The translations under genes and the position numbers were made by a program. A DNA stretch of 64,000 bases, from NCBI GenBank assembly GCA_963575745.1, contig CAUYUJ010017894.1, forward strand, positions 94,352 through 158,351. Reading direction: 5' to 3'. Source of the DNA: Prorocentrum cordatum. Taxonomy: Eukaryota; Sar; Dinophyceae; Prorocentrales; Prorocentraceae. The notes beneath the pieces were generated by a model that searched no databases, was not told the origin of the DNA, and worked only from the letters and a program-made list of their open reading frames with translations. Positions 11,235 through 22,663 of this stretch are shown here, in pieces; positions within the stretch are counted from its first letter, which is position 1, and the number at the start of each line of letters is the position of its first letter.

Positions 11235-11749
11235 GACCACGACACGTGGACCCAGATGGTTTCACACACGCGGAACTTCGCAGAACCCTGCAGAGGCTTC
11301 GCTGCGGAACAGCAGGCAAGAGAAGCAAGACGCCATCCCAGCAGACGTACACAAAGTTTTGTTGATTGTTTCTTAGCGGGTCCAGAAACGTCAATGCTGG
11401 CGGGACATTGGCAACCTGGCGTGAGCAAAAAATCGCTACCAGAAGAGCGGTGTGAATACTCCGGTCCCTTCTTGTTCAAGACAGGCGGCCCGGCGGGCGG
11501 CCACAAATACTGACCATATCGCTGCAGCGCGTTGGTGCCCAAATCCGCCACTCCTGCGCGTGCTTCAAAAGACCCTCAGATATAGCCTGAGCCTCGGTTC
11601 TTGAGCCTCAGCTCTGCTGGGGGGGGGGGCCCGGGTGGCTCTGCCGGGGTTGGGGGGGGAAGGGGTCCGAGCCAGTTTTGGTGGCAAAATCGATGCTCCA
11701 GCTCTCTCTGGGTCGGCCCCTCGCCCCGGAGAGCTCGAGCGCAGGCTCA
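11235..11749. other. Spacer, no gene seen
   Basis: Contains a G run at 11621-11629 and a second near 11654. There is no coding or RNA feature I can support. Confidence 0.4.
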
Positions 11750-12372
11750 TAAAGAACCCAGCGGCCGCCCAGACGGCCCAAGAGGGCCCTCAGTGGCCGA
11801 AACGTCGCACCCTCCCGACACCTCCTAAGAATACCCAAAGACAGGAAATCGGCCCAAGTCCCTGGGCGAAACGTAAATTTCTTGTGTGCTCCTTCTTCAG
11901 CCTTCGCAGTCAGTGTCCAACACGGCCCAGGAAGAACCTCCAAAACAGGCCCAGAGGGCCCCGAGTCGGCCCAGGAAGGGCCCAAGAAAGCCCGGGAGAC
12001 CCCCAAGACAGCCCAAGCGGCCCCCAGGACGGGCCCAAGAAGCGCCCAAGAGGGCCCCATGACGGCCCCAGAAGGTCCCAAGACGGCCCACGAGGCGCCC
12101 AGGAGGCACCAAAATGGCCCGAGGAGTCCCGAAGTAACCCCGAAGGAGGCTCCAAGTGGCCCTCAAGAGGCCCCCCAGAAAGGCACCCAAAAGCGCCCCC
12201 AACGGCTTCATTACACACCCCCAGGAGGCCTCCAGGAGGCCTCCTGCATGCCCCCCGAGAAACCCAAAAAAAGGGCCCCCAAGAGGCTCCACAATCACTC
12301 CCAAGACGCCCCCCCAGGAGGCCTCGAAGATGCGTGGTTAGAGGCCCCTCAAGAAGCCCACGCAATGCCTCC
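11750..12372 (+). repeat. CCAAGAGGCC-type repeat, block 3
   Basis: Same unit family and orientation as block 1. An AT-richer core at about 11865-11925 includes GGCGAAACGTAAATTTC. Compare GGGAAACGTACATTTTTAG in the core of block 1. Confidence 0.82.
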
Positions 12373-12697
12373 AAGCTGTTTCCAAACCACTCACGTTTGA
12401 AGAAGCGCTCTGGGGCGAAAGCGTCCTTCTGACAGCGGGATCGTCCCGGATCGGCCGCACCGGCCGGAGGCCTCTACAATAATCTCTCCCATCCTGAGAA
12501 AGAGAGGGGGAGAGAGAGAGAGAGAGACTCCTGAACGCCGGCGTGAACGAAAACTCTTCGGCATCTCAATCTAGATTCCGCGCGAGGCGCAGCACGAAGC
12601 GCGCAATCTGCATCGCGCCTTGACACGGCCACGGCGGGAAAGGGACACATCGAGAGCTTAATGGACGCCCTGCAAAGACTCGGCCCCCGGTCGAACT
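12373..12697. other. Spacer with a purine GA run
   Basis: A purine stretch of GAGAGA type lies at about 12498-12529. Nothing else recognisable. Confidence 0.5.
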
Positions 12698-12744
12698 TCC
12701 ATCATCACACTCATCAGCATCACCATCATCAACAGCAGCATTGC

Positions 12745-12797
<53 letters not shown>

Positions 12798-12892
12798 GAG
12801 GCATCAGAGGCATCAGAGGCATCAGAGACATCATGATCAGCAGCATCATCAGCAGCATCATCAGCATCATCAACATCATCATGCTTATCAGT

Positions 12893-12941
<49 letters not shown>

Positions 12942-13542
12942 CCTTCCTCCTCCTCCTCCTCCTCCTCCTCCTCATCATCATCATCATCATCAGTATCATC
13001 ATCATCATCATCATCCTCATCATCAGTATCACCATCCTAATCATCAGCAGCAGCAGAAGCAGCATGATCATCGTCACGAGCAGCATCGGCATCGTCGTCG
13101 TCGTCATCAGCATTATCAGCATCATGAGTGTCATCAGCAGCATCAGCACCATCATCCTCATCAGCTGCTTCAGCATCATCATCCTCATCAGCATCATCCT
13201 CATCACGATCGTCGTCATCATCATCAGCATCATCAGCAGCATTATCAGCATCGGCATCAGCAGTATGAGCAGCAAAATCAACAGCATCATTACCATGACC
13301 ATCATCATACGCAGCATAATCATCAGCAGCATAATCGTCCGCATCATCATCATCATCATCAGCAGCATCAGCATCATCATCAGCAAAAGCATCATCAAAA
13401 CCATCATCATCATCAGAATTAGCAGCAGCATCATCACCACTATCATCGTCATCATAAGCATCTTCATCATCAGCGTCACCAACACAGTCATTGACATCAT
13501 GATAGTGAACGTAATCAGTACCATCAGTATCATCATCACGAG

Positions 13543-13583
<41 letters not shown>

Positions 13584-13800
13584 GCGTCATCATCATCATC
13601 AGCATCATCATCAGCATCATCATCATCATCCTCATCCTCATCATCTTCATCATAAGCACCAACGTCATCAGCAGCATCCACAGCCTCATCATCAGCATCA
13701 TCATCACCATGATCAGCATCACCATCTCCATCGCCATCAGCATCATCATCAGCATAGTCATCATCATCATCATCATCATCATCATCCGCCTCCTCATCAT
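12698..13800 (+). repeat. Long (CAT/CAG)n microsatellite
   Basis: About 1.1 kb of CAT repeats interspersed with CAG, plus a short pure CTC run at about 12944-12972. Plus frames encode poly-His or poly-Ile and minus frames poly-Met or poly-Asp. None should be taken as a protein. Confidence 0.96.
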
Positions 13801-13834
13801 CTTCATTCGAAAATATGCATGTTGGTGTCATCAC

Positions 13835-13972
13835 TATCCTCCTGATCCTCTTCCTCCTCCTGCTCCAGCGCCTGCTCCTCCTCATCCTCCTCCGCCTCCT
13901 CCTCCTCACCCTCATCCTCGTCCTCCTCCTCCTCCGCCTTCTTCTCCTCCTCGTGCTCCTCCTCCTCCTCCT
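13835..13972 (+). repeat. (CTC)n / pyrimidine-rich tract
   Basis: A pyrimidine-dominated run of CTC, TCC and CTG units between the CAT array and the inverted GAT array. Confidence 0.9.
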
Positions 13973-13973
13973 T

Positions 13974-14188
13974 GGTGATGATGCCGATGCTGATGTTGAT
14001 GCCGATGATGATAGCGATGGTGATACTGATGATGCTGGTGATGATGCTGATGCAGATTGCTGACGATTGCGATGGCGATGCCGATGACGATGATGATGAC
14101 TATGACGATGGCAATGATGATGATGCTGCTGCTGATGATGATGTCGATGATGCTGATGATCACGATGATGATAGTCATGATGACCTCA
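13974..14188 (+). repeat. (GAT)n microsatellite, inverted relative to the CAT array
   Basis: GATGATGCTGATG-type units. This is the reverse complement of the motif in 12698-13800, so the two arrays form a long imperfect inverted repeat around the CTC tract. Confidence 0.92.
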
Positions 14189-14679
14189 GGCGACCCAACC
14201 CCGCCGGTTATGCTCGAGACCCTCTCTGTTCGTTGAAGGGGCTGGAGCGGCGCGCTGGGCGCAAGCGGGTGCAGGCAGCAGCAGCGGGCCGTAAGCAAGC
14301 TGCTAGTGCTTCATGCGCACGCTGACGCAGGGGGATCGGTTTATACGATCTCGCGCCAGGTGAGCGCAGACCACCAGCATAATCCCTTGCATGCCTCGCG
14401 CATCCAATAAACAGTACCCTGAGGACAGCACTAGTCCAACATGGCCAAGCCGCGCAGTGGCGCATTTCCTACTACGACCTGCGACCTGCGCGCACACTCG
14501 CGCCTGTTCGAACCAGTCCAGCCCTCGCACACTCAGAAAATCCAACCAGCCCTCTGGGCGTAAGTTGTCTAGAGCCGTTTCTCTTCCAACACCTCCCTTT
14601 TCCACTTCGGAAGGGGTTTACCCCTTCCCCTCCCCCCTCCCCTGGACCTGGCGGAGGGGGTCGCGAGGCATTGGAGCGT
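14189..14679. other. Spacer, no gene seen
   Basis: Short frames only. Block 4 of the CCAAGAGG repeat begins at the end of this segment. Confidence 0.4.
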
Positions 14680-15335
14680 CTAAGACGGCCCAAGATGGCT
14701 CTAGGAGGGCCTCAGAGAGCCCAAGATGACCCCCAAGATGGTTCCAGGTAGCCAAAGATGGCTCAATATGGCTCCCAAGATGCTCCAAGAGGCCCCGAGC
14801 CCGCTTCAAGATCGCTCCGAGTGGCCACAGAGCCTCCCCAGGAGAGCGCCAAGAGGCCAAAATCCTTGAAGAACCTGGGGAAAATCAATGTTGTTTGCCT
14901 TCTCGCCGTTTTCGTTTCCGATGGCCTTCCGAGGCCTGAAGACAGCTCCAAGAGGGCCCCTGAGGGCCCCAAGAGAGGCCCAAGATAGCCCCACGACAGC
15001 CCCAAGAGCGCCCAAGAGCGCTCCAAGAGCGCCCAAGGGGCAAAAAAGGCGATTACTAGAGTTCCCGAAGGGGGAATGTAATTGGAGTTCCCAGCTGTTT
15101 TGATCGATCTCCTCCAAGATCGCCCCAAGAGCGTTCCCAAGGCTCCCAAGAGCGCCTTGAGAGAGCCCGAAAGGCGCCCAAGATGACTCCAAGAGGCTCC
15201 CGAAAGACCCCCAAGAGGCCACAAGATGTTCCAAGAGGCCCCGGGACCGCCAAGAGGCCCCCATGACGCTCTAAGAGGCTTCCAAAAAGTTTCCAAGAGA
15301 CATCCGAAGAGGCTCTGAGAGGCAACTCGCCTGGG
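14680..15335 (+). repeat. CCAAGAGGCC-type repeat, block 4
   Basis: CAAGATGGC, CAAGAGGCC and CAAGAGCGC units. A non-repetitive core at about 14875-14935 contains AAAATCAATG and TTTTCGTTTCCGATGGCC, resembling the core of block 1 (AAAATCATTG and CTTTCATGGCG). Confidence 0.82.
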
Positions 15336-15454
15336 CATCGTTTCTGGATGGGTTGGTGGGGTAATTTTGTTGTCGCAACTGCGGGCGATGGCGCCGACAG
15401 CGTCAGCAGAGTTACCTCGGGCTTCGAGAAATCTAATTGCTGGCGCGCGCGCCG

Positions 15455-15560
15455 AAAAGGCAAGTTGGTGCGGATACTTTTTTGGTCGCGGCCGCGAGCG
15501 AAGAGCGCAGGCGGCGAGAGAAGTTGTCCGGGCCTACGAACAAACCTAATTAGCTACAGG
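15455..15560 (+). repeat. Diverged direct repeat, copy 1
   Basis: Contains TTGGTGCGGATACTTTTTTGG (about 15464-15485), GTCCGGGCC and AATTAGCTACAGG. The same string and the same following order recur at about 15797-15905. Confidence 0.75.
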
Positions 15561-15796
15561 ACGCGCCGCCGGCCGGCCGGCCCACTCACCAAGCAGCAGC
15601 GGGGCTGCGCGGGAGGCTGACAGCTGGGGGCATCCAGGGAAGTTCAGGCACGTGCAGTCTGACTAAATGCCAGGAAATTCGGCTTATGCCGTGGGGCATA
15701 ACCCACACAAACGACGCGGGGACGTGCACGAAGGTGTCGACGTGTCCATCATGCTGGGTGGGCATTCAAGCGAGAAGAACGATGGGCGAGTCGCCA

Positions 15797-15905
15797 AATT
15801 GGTGCGGATACTTTTTTGGGGGGGTCGGCGGCTCCGAGGCAAAGGTCAGGAAGCGGATGGCGTCGTCTGGGCCAGCAGGCGAGGCGAATTAGCCACAACA
15901 GGCAA
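15797..15905 (+). repeat. Diverged direct repeat, copy 2
   Basis: Carries TTGGTGCGGATACTTTTTTGG at about 15800-15820, followed by GTCTGGGCC and AATTAGCCACAACAGG. It is a paralogue of the copy about 335 bp upstream. Confidence 0.75.
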
Positions 15906-16189
15906 CGCACCTGCAGTAATAATTCGCAAAGAGTGCAAGGTGTGCACATGCACTGAGCAAAATGCTCCGCATTACGGCGAACGCACCTAGGCGCCAGCCA
16001 CACAGAAGTGAAGCAGACCGAAGTGCAGTGCAACGGAGACGTCGCCCTGTCGGCGCCAAGCTCCGAGCAGCTCACCTAGCCGAAAGACGGCAGGTAGAAC
16101 CGAAGCGACACGCTGAAGGCTGAACCACTCAGCGCGAAGTCCGCACCACCGCCGTACGCGGGGTCGGCTAAGACAGGGGCAGAGGAAGG

Positions 16190-16690
16190 GCAGGGACCTA
16201 CAGAGCTCTCTCCACGATCCACACCGCTGCCCGGGGGGGGCCGGTGCGTCAGCCATCGTTCAAACCAGTCACAAGCCAGGAAGCAACGATGCAAGAGGAC
16301 ACGCAGGCCCAAGCGCCAGCACTGCCGCCCAGCGGGTAACGGCCGAAGGTCGCCGAGGTACGCTGCAGCCGCGGACAGCTCGTAGGCGCTGGGGCGCAGT
16401 CAGGGCTGAATCTGACCACAGAGAGAGCCGGGGGACGGCAAGTACCAACAGAGCACTCACTCCACGGACCGCGCCGCTGCCCGGAGGGGGGCCGGCGCGT
16501 CGTTCATCGCATCCGAAACCAGTGACTGGCCGGGGCAGCAACGATGAGAGAGGACACGCTGGCCCAAGGGCCGGTATACTGCAACCTCGCAGGCACCGGT
16601 CACGATAGTCGCCGAGATTCGCAGCTGCCGCGACCACCTCATGGAGCGCTGGAACGCAGCTACGGCTGAATCTAACCACGCGGTGGAGAG
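16190..16690 (+). repeat. Diverged tandem duplication, period about 250 bp
   Basis: CTCCACGATCCACACCGCTG at about 16208 recurs as CTCCACGGACCGCGCCGCTG at about 16460. Both are followed by GCCCGGNGGGGGGCCGG, a GTCAGTG/GTCACA segment, GCAACGATG, GAGGACACGC and finally GGCTGAATCTNACCAC. The order is collinear over the whole unit. Confidence 0.85.
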
Positions 16691-16696
16691 GGGGCG

Positions 16697-16760
16697 CGCA
16701 GCCAACAGCCGCAACGCACACACGTGTCGGTAGGAGGGGGGGTGCAGCCAACAGCCGCAA
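16697..16760 (+). repeat. Two copies of a GCAGCCAACAGCCGCAA module
   Basis: GCAGCCAACAGCCGCAA occurs twice about 46 bp apart, each preceded by a G run and separated by a segment containing ACGTG. A third copy lies at 24617-24634, at the other edge of the helicase pseudogene and in the same orientation. It may mark the borders of an element or be a short dispersed repeat. Confidence 0.7.
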
Positions 16761-16769
16761 TCAAACATG

Positions 16770-17305
16770 TCATAGAAGCAGCTCGCACGGAGCCGAGGAC
16801 GAGGGAGGGATAGCGCGGGCTGCACACAGACCGCCGCTAGCAGAGTGATGCGCAGGGGGGGCTATTCCAGCCAACCACTCCCGGCCAACCAAAGTGGCTG
16901 CCGAGAGAGACAGCAAAGGGCGCGGAGCTCGGGGACGCGTCTGCGGCCGCCCCCCGTCCCCAACAGGGCAGTCAGCCGTCGTAGAGGGCAGCTGTTGGCC
17001 TTGGGCCGGCGGGGCCTGCGGGCTCACCCCCACCAGCCGCAGGGGGGGGTGAGGTGGCCAGGCAAGGTCCACTTATCCAGCGTGGGCTGTCTAGCTACGC
17101 AGCGCCTTGGGCGAGATGTTGGGACACCCCCGCCCCAGCGGGAGCTGCCCAGGGCATTGCGGCCAAGGCCGGGCGCTGCAGGGTGAAACTGACCCCGGCG
17201 GGAAGAGAGCGGCGAGCGCCTGGGGGGGCGTCGCCGTCGCCGAGCTGGGGGAGCAGGGGGCACCCCGTCGGGCGGGCCCGTCCCTGCGTGTCCTTGGCAC
17301 ACTAG
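16770..17305. other. GC-rich spacer downstream of the minus-strand gene remains
   Basis: No motif-bearing frame. The segment would correspond to 3' sequence if the helicase gene extends this far. I see no poly(A)-like tract. Confidence 0.35.
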
Positions 17306-18526
17306 TCAAGTCAGTCCCACCATCGTGCGCGCTTGTCGGTGCATGGGTCGTCTCCCCTGAGGGGAGTAACGTTTGCCTTTCGCCGCCTTCCAATCAGTAT
17401 CTGTCCACGGCGCGCCCTGGTGGCTCCAGGAAACCCATTCCTGCCATCCATGCCACTGGTTGGCGGAGCCGGATGCACCAGTCCATTGCTCCAGCGAGGT
17501 CGCCTCTGTCGCTCTCTCTCCCTCCTTGGTCCATGGGGCGGGGCCGCTGCTGCTGTCGGTCCCGCGCTGCGTGTGGGGTCTGGGCTCGCGTTGCAGCAGC
17601 CTGGTATGTCTGTCCTTGACCGTTGGCCAATCGACGTTGAGCCCCAGGTCTCTGTCCATCTTGCATGTGTCATACCCTGCGCCATGCCTCAAGGAATTCG
17701 CTGCACAGCTGCACGGTGTTCAGCTTGGGGTCATTCTTTTCAGTCCCGATGGTTCCCTGCCTCACGGCAGCCCCCCTCACCCATGCGACCCAGACCCCAT
17801 TAAACGCTCCTCCCAGCGTCTTTTGCAGGCGTGGTATCTTCTCCTGCATCGGTTCGTCCTTCGTAACATCCGGTTCCTCGACCGGGCACATATACATGGG
17901 GATGCCCCCCAAGGGGTCGCTCGGATTGCCTCGGGGTGGCTGCAATTCTCGCACGTCTCTCCAGGGTGCCTGGAGTATGTGTGGCCGGGCTGGGTCGCCT
18001 CTTGGGGACTTGGCGGCGCGGCGATCCTCATCCCCGGTGTCCTCCCACACGGGTCGCTGGCGGCCCCTGTCGCCGGTGGCGCGCCTGAGGGTCCTGTCGT
18101 CCCTGGCGTCGTTGATGGTCCCAGCTGGGTTGTCTCCTCCTCGCGGGTCATCCGGCATGCTCCTGGCAGCGCGGGCAGCGTCCCTGGAAGCGGCCTGTTC
18201 GTAAGGGGACCAGGCCACTGAGGTGACCCTGTCGGGTGGTGCCGACCAGATCCTGAGGGGTCGGGGATTTCTTCTTCTCGGTCGCCAGCAGCGGGGGTTG
18301 GACTGGATTCCGAGCTTGATTCCTTGAGGGTGTCAGACTCACTTTTCTTGTCTGCCTCCCCACCCCAGTCGACCCCATCTACTTCGCCCTCGTTCTTGCA
18401 CGTTTGCCCAATAGGACTTTCCCCCTCTGCCTGAGGGGCGCGCCCCCCTTCCGCCCCGGCGGCGCGGGGGGGCGCTCTGGTAGCACGGGAAGGGGGCTCC
18501 TCCTGCACGCCTCCGCGGTTGTCCAC
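17306..18526 (-). pseudogene. C-terminal part of the large helicase-containing gene (unidentified)
   Basis: This is the last recognisable minus-strand frame set after the 366-codon frame. The 18526-17777 frame starts low-complexity, then becomes acidic and Ser-rich (KSESDTLKESSSESS), then Cys-rich (CENCSHPE, then CIC) and finally basic. Other frames (18218-17670, 17692-17306) stay open in parallel, so the true frame is uncertain. I identify no domain. It is placed with the helicase gene only because strand, spacing and decay level match. Confidence 0.35.
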
Positions 18527-18708
18527 TGAGGGGGGGCCTCGGCTCCGACAGCCCTGTCGAGCCAGGTGGCTGCCGGTGACTCAGCCCCAGCTGGGACGCC
18601 TGTGGCTGTCTCGCGCGGGTCGCGGGTGGAAAGGAGGGCGATGGCCCCCCAGGCCAGTGCAGCGGGGTCAATCTCCGCAAGGAACGCCAGAAGAGTGCCG
18701 ATCCGCTG

Positions 18709-19809
18709 TCAGAAGGGGCACTGACCTCTCTGCTCAGCAAGGCCAGCAGCGTAGCGGTCCCATTCCCCCCGGTATTTCTCACTCCCACCCGTTACGTGGG
18801 ATACCACCCTGGCCGCTGCAGCCCGCTGCCCGCCCCATGGGATGCCTGGAGGGTGGCAGCTCGCTGGGATCGAGCCCCCGTAAATCATTGCCAGGAAAGG
18901 GAGCAGGCGCGCTGTGGGCCACAACGTCTCATCGGTTTTGTCACCTGGGATGCCCTCGCCGTACTGCTGTACAAAGTCAGCCCAGCAAAGGTAGACCGAG
19001 TGACTCCACTCCAGTAGGTACTTCACCAGAGCGTGGACGGGGCCGTCGGACTCCACCCCGGCGAGCCTGTAGGTGGATAAGGTTGGCAGGACGGGACACG
19101 CTGGTGGGTTCGAGTTGGGAAACGCGGAGTTGCTGTCACAACGGGCCCAGATTGTCTTGCCGGCTTGTCCAGCTGGACTGCTGAGCTCCATGCCGTTGGA
19201 AGTGGACTCGCCCGTTGGGGCCACTGGCCTTGAATAGGCGTCCTTCGCCGCTGCATTGACGCCTGATGGGGAGAGGTGGACGCTGATGTCGTAGCTCTCC
19301 TCTTGCACTTCTGCTGTTGCTGCGCGCTTAGCAGGGGCGGGGGGGTACACCTCGGAGGAGTGCAGGTCCAAAATGTGGTCGAGGGCACCGGGTGCCACAT
19401 TCCAGGTGTGGATGAGACATCTCCTGCAGGCCCAACCTGCATTCCATTGCTGCTGTGTCCAGAGCGTGGGCATCACGTCCCATGGCGGGAGCCCTGTCTG
19501 CTCGTTGCGCGGTGCACCGGGTTCCGGGCGCCACATGAAGCAGCCGAGCGCGGGGCTGCCTGCCGCTGACACGAGCAGTGGCGACCCCGGGGGGCAGGTG
19601 TCGCACATGGCGGTGTAGGTGCTCGTGCGGTGCGAGTCTGGCCCGAACCTGCCGTCCGACAGCTTGCGAGCTGGGAGGGCGGTGCCGGCCTTCTGAGGTT
19701 GATAGGCGGGCGGAGTGCGCATGACGAGGTCACCCAGGCAGGCGGGGAGCAGCGCGGTGATCGGCTGTCCATACCCGATTAGCAGCCGATCCGAAGGGGG
19801 GGAGGGCAC
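18709..19809 (-). pseudogene. Cys/His-rich segment of the large gene (366-codon frame)
   Basis: Ordinary composition and no internal stop suggest real coding descent. Visible features are a CDTC pair, GCFMWRPE, and a C2H2-like pattern (WACRRC followed by two His, C-x2-C-x13-H-x4-H). This suggests nucleic-acid-binding zinc fingers. The frame follows the preceding Cys-rich piece after a frameshift near 19.8 kb. I know of no named family that matches. Confidence 0.5.
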
Positions 19810-20210
19810 GGGCTCTCCTTCGAAAGCGAGCCTCGTCCAGTCTGCGCTTGTGCTCCTGGAGGCGCTGCTGCAGCGACTTCTTGGCGCAGAGGTCTTTGCT
19901 TCCGGCCAGGGGAACCTCGATGCCTTCCTTCTCCAGCGACTTGCTCCAGCACTGTTCGCATAGCCACCTGCAGCTTCGGCCCTGCATGTAGGCTTGGGAG
20001 CGGTTCTGCGCCAGTAGCTCTCTCGGGTCGTCTTCCTCCCAGGTACCTGCTGCGCCTTGGAGCCCCACGTTTGTGCACCCGTCGCAGTCGTAACTGCAGT
20101 CCTGCTGCCTGGTGAGGAACCTGCCGTCGTTGACCGCGGGGGGGATGAGCACGGTGCGGGGAGTCGTGGACGTCTTCGTCGAGGCGCTTGTTGGACATAG
20201 CAATTCCTCC
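19730..20210 (-). pseudogene. Cys-rich, Lys/Glu/Arg-rich segment of the large gene
   Basis: The frame contains DCSYDCDGCTNVG and CRWLCEQCWSKSLEKEG, two closely spaced CxxC-type clusters, followed by a charged helix-like stretch (LQQRLQEHKRRLDEARFRRRA). It overlaps the tail of the 21356-19779 frame in another phase. I read this as a frameshift near 20.2 kb with this frame being the real continuation. Confidence 0.5.
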
Positions 20211-21420
20211 GCCGATGTATTGCACGTCTGCCATTGTGTCTGGGCAGCCAAGCCCAGCCTCAGTCCCAGCTAGCTCCTTGTGCAGTGTGCAAATAGAGCA
20301 GTCCCACTTGCCCAGGGACTTGATGTCAGCAGGTTTGACGATTGCTTCCAGCACCCGCATGGGAGCTTTCAGGGTGAACTTGTGGTCCAGCATCCCTGAC
20401 CACGTTTTGGGGCAACCATGCTTGGTCGCAACCGTGAGGTGGTGAGCGAAGGTGGCGAGTGTGATGATGTGCCTGATGGCGCCCTCCATTTTCCCGTGGA
20501 GGGATGCGAAAGCCCTCAGGTCGAAGCCCCAGGCCGCAGCGAACTGTGCCCTGTACTCCTTGTGGACGTCCTGCCAGGGGAGGCAGAGGCCCATGGCTGC
20601 TTCGATGATGTCCCCCGTGGCCTCAGGGTGTGGGAACGGCCAAAGCGTTGCTCGGGGTTCACGCAGCTGGAGCAACATCACCACCAGGAGGACCCTGAGC
20701 GAGGGGGTGTCTAAGGGGACCCGGTGCCGCTTGCACTTCCCAGTAGCTTGGCTCCAAGCCTCTGGGAGTTGGTGTAGCACGTCCTCGGGGGTGCACCGGC
20801 AGGTGCGCTTTGGGCGATGGCTGATGCCCCTGACGAAAGGTAGGGGGGGGAGCGAGGCCAAAGGGACTTTAAGGCGCGAGGTGGCCCAGGGGGTGCTCAG
20901 CCCGAGGAACCAGACCAGTGCCGCCCACGTAAGATTGTAGACAAGGTTGCTCGCGTCGATGCCCAGCTCGACGTCCGTGCAATACCCGAGGTGGCTCCAT
21001 GCCTTCCGAACGAGCTTGCCGGGCTGCCTCGGGGTGGCGCCAATGGACCATTCGTGGGGGTGAAGTCCGGACACTGTGTATAGGATGACCACCACGACAA
21101 GCTTCTGCAGACTGCCTGCAATGGCCTCACCCAGCTTTTCCCATGAGAACTCTGGGTCGAGCGGCGCCGCAATCCGGTCTGCGAAGTTCTTCTCCATAGA
21201 GGCCCTGGCTTTCACGATGGCGTTGTCGAGTCCCTTGATGACGTCATCTCCGGTGTGGGAGGGGGACTGTGGAATCCATGTTGTAAGGTCCTTGATGCGG
21301 TCAGACTCCGCATCGACTGCCAACGTCCATCTCCTGCCCATGCGCTCCGGGTGCATGAAGCGAACCCAGAGCTTGGCGAACCTACCAAACTCCGACAGCT
21401 CTCGTAGACGTGACCGACCC
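20200..21420 (-). pseudogene. Region following the helicase core (unidentified, ends in a RING-like Cys cluster)
   Basis: The coding sense is continuous with the helicase. Translating upstream of the first Met gives RLRELSEFGRFAKLWVRF leading into MHPERMGRRW, which follows the last helicase motif after one frameshift. The segment has two hydrophobic stretches (SLQKLVVVVILYTV and NLTWAALVWFLGL) and, near the end, KWDCSICTLHKEL, the first Cys pair of a RING- or zinc-ribbon-like cluster. Residues after about 390 of this frame become Arg/Pro-rich and are probably out of phase. Function unknown. Confidence 0.5.
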
Positions 21421-21870
21421 TGTGGCGGTGCCGAACATCCTCCCGTCTCCGATGATGACCACGTTGCAGGTGGCGCGGGTGATCGCCACGTTAACCCTGT
21501 TGGCGTTATCCATAAACCCCCAGTCGTGCCACCTGTTGGACCTGGTGGTCAGATAGATAACAAGGTCGGCCTCGCCACCGTGACTGGAGTCGATGGTGGG
21601 AATGGTGAGCTTCCCGCTTGCCAGGCGTTCCTCGGCGAGGTGTCGCAGCCCGGGGAAGGTCCGGGAGATGCTTGTGAGTTCGGTGCTGCGCTGCACGAAG
21701 ACACTCGAGTGGTCGCCGGTGCTGGAGGGACGGCCAAGAGGGGGGGTGAGGTCCCGCTGCCTGGGGCTGCCCCGTCCTTCCCTTTCCCTTAGCCCTTGGT
21801 CTTGGCCTGCTTGAGGATGCCACTGATGCTGTTCACGCTCTGAGGCCATCCCTTTTCGAGGACGGCGCAC
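21382..21870 (-). pseudogene. SF1 helicase, C-terminal motifs V-VI
   Basis: The frame ends with the second RecA-like domain of a UPF1-type superfamily 1 helicase. It shows TIDSSHGGEADLVIYLTTRS (motif V region, where UPF1 relatives have a VDSFQG-like string) and RVNVAITRA at 21472-21498 (motif VI, with the arginine finger). A frameshift separates it from motifs II-IV. SF1B enzymes of this class use ATP to translocate on RNA or DNA, but this copy is broken. Confidence 0.85.
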
Positions 21871-22510
21871 TGCAACTGGTATCCGACGACCACCCGCACC
21901 GAGGTGCCATTCTGCATGGCGGGCAGGAGGAGCGTGACATGTCCACTGTCTGCGCTGCCTCTGGCAGATTGGCGCATCCCGCGTGGAGCCGTGAGGTGAC
22001 TTCCAGGGAGGGGTTGTCCACCAGGAGGAAGCGATGCCGCTCCTCCTTGCGCTGGTTCACAGGCACCAGACCGCGAACCATCTTCTCCATGTCGCCCTTG
22101 GTGGTGGACGCCGCCGTAGCTAGATCACCAGCTCTGGTGTCGTCCCAGGGGCGAACGTCCTGCCATGGGAGCCCCTCGACCAGGGGTCTCTGAGTCAGGG
22201 GGTCGGTGAAGCCAGTGCGCATCGTATTATTGTAGAAGGCAAAGTTCGCCCATGCCAGTAGCAGGGGATGCATACGGTAGCAAAGGCTGAGCTGCACCAC
22301 CGCAGACTGGTCATCCCCCAGGGCGTGGTGGAAACGGTCGAAGATGAAAAGGCATAACCCCTGGTCTGCTGCCTTACTAGAGATGACTGTGGCGGGGAGC
22401 TGCTTAGGGTCGCCGACCAGCACCAGGTGTCCGCCTGAGCGGATGACGCTGTCGAAGGACAGGGCGGCCATTAGCTCATGGGCTTGCCCGGCCTCGTCTA
22501 TGATGAGTAA
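21833..22510 (-). pseudogene. SF1 helicase, motifs II-IV (UPF1-like)
   Basis: Reading minus strand from about 22510 gives LLIIDEAGQAHELMAAL (DEAGQ at 22484-22498, Walker B/motif II), then VLVGDPKQLPATV (GDPKQLP at 22394-22414, motif III), then LCYRMHPLL (motif IV region). This combination is characteristic of the UPF1/SMG2-like branch of SF1, not of PIF1 or Helitron helicases. The frame is lost on both sides by frameshifts, so the gene is a pseudogene in this assembly. Confidence 0.9.
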
Positions 22511-22663
22511 GGCTACTGGGGCAGCTTTCCTTAACGCTTCCGCAGATTCATGCGTGGCGACGATAGTCTTGGCGTCCTTGAGTTGCTGGGCCCGAAAGGC
22601 AGGAAAGTCCTTGGAGGGTCCGCCCTCATATGGGAACCTGCCGTAGGCTCTGCAATAGTGTCC

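Noticed and set aside
12658-13978. Poly-Met, poly-Ile, poly-His and poly-Asp frames
   Set aside because: They are translations of CAT/CAG/CTC arrays in six frames.
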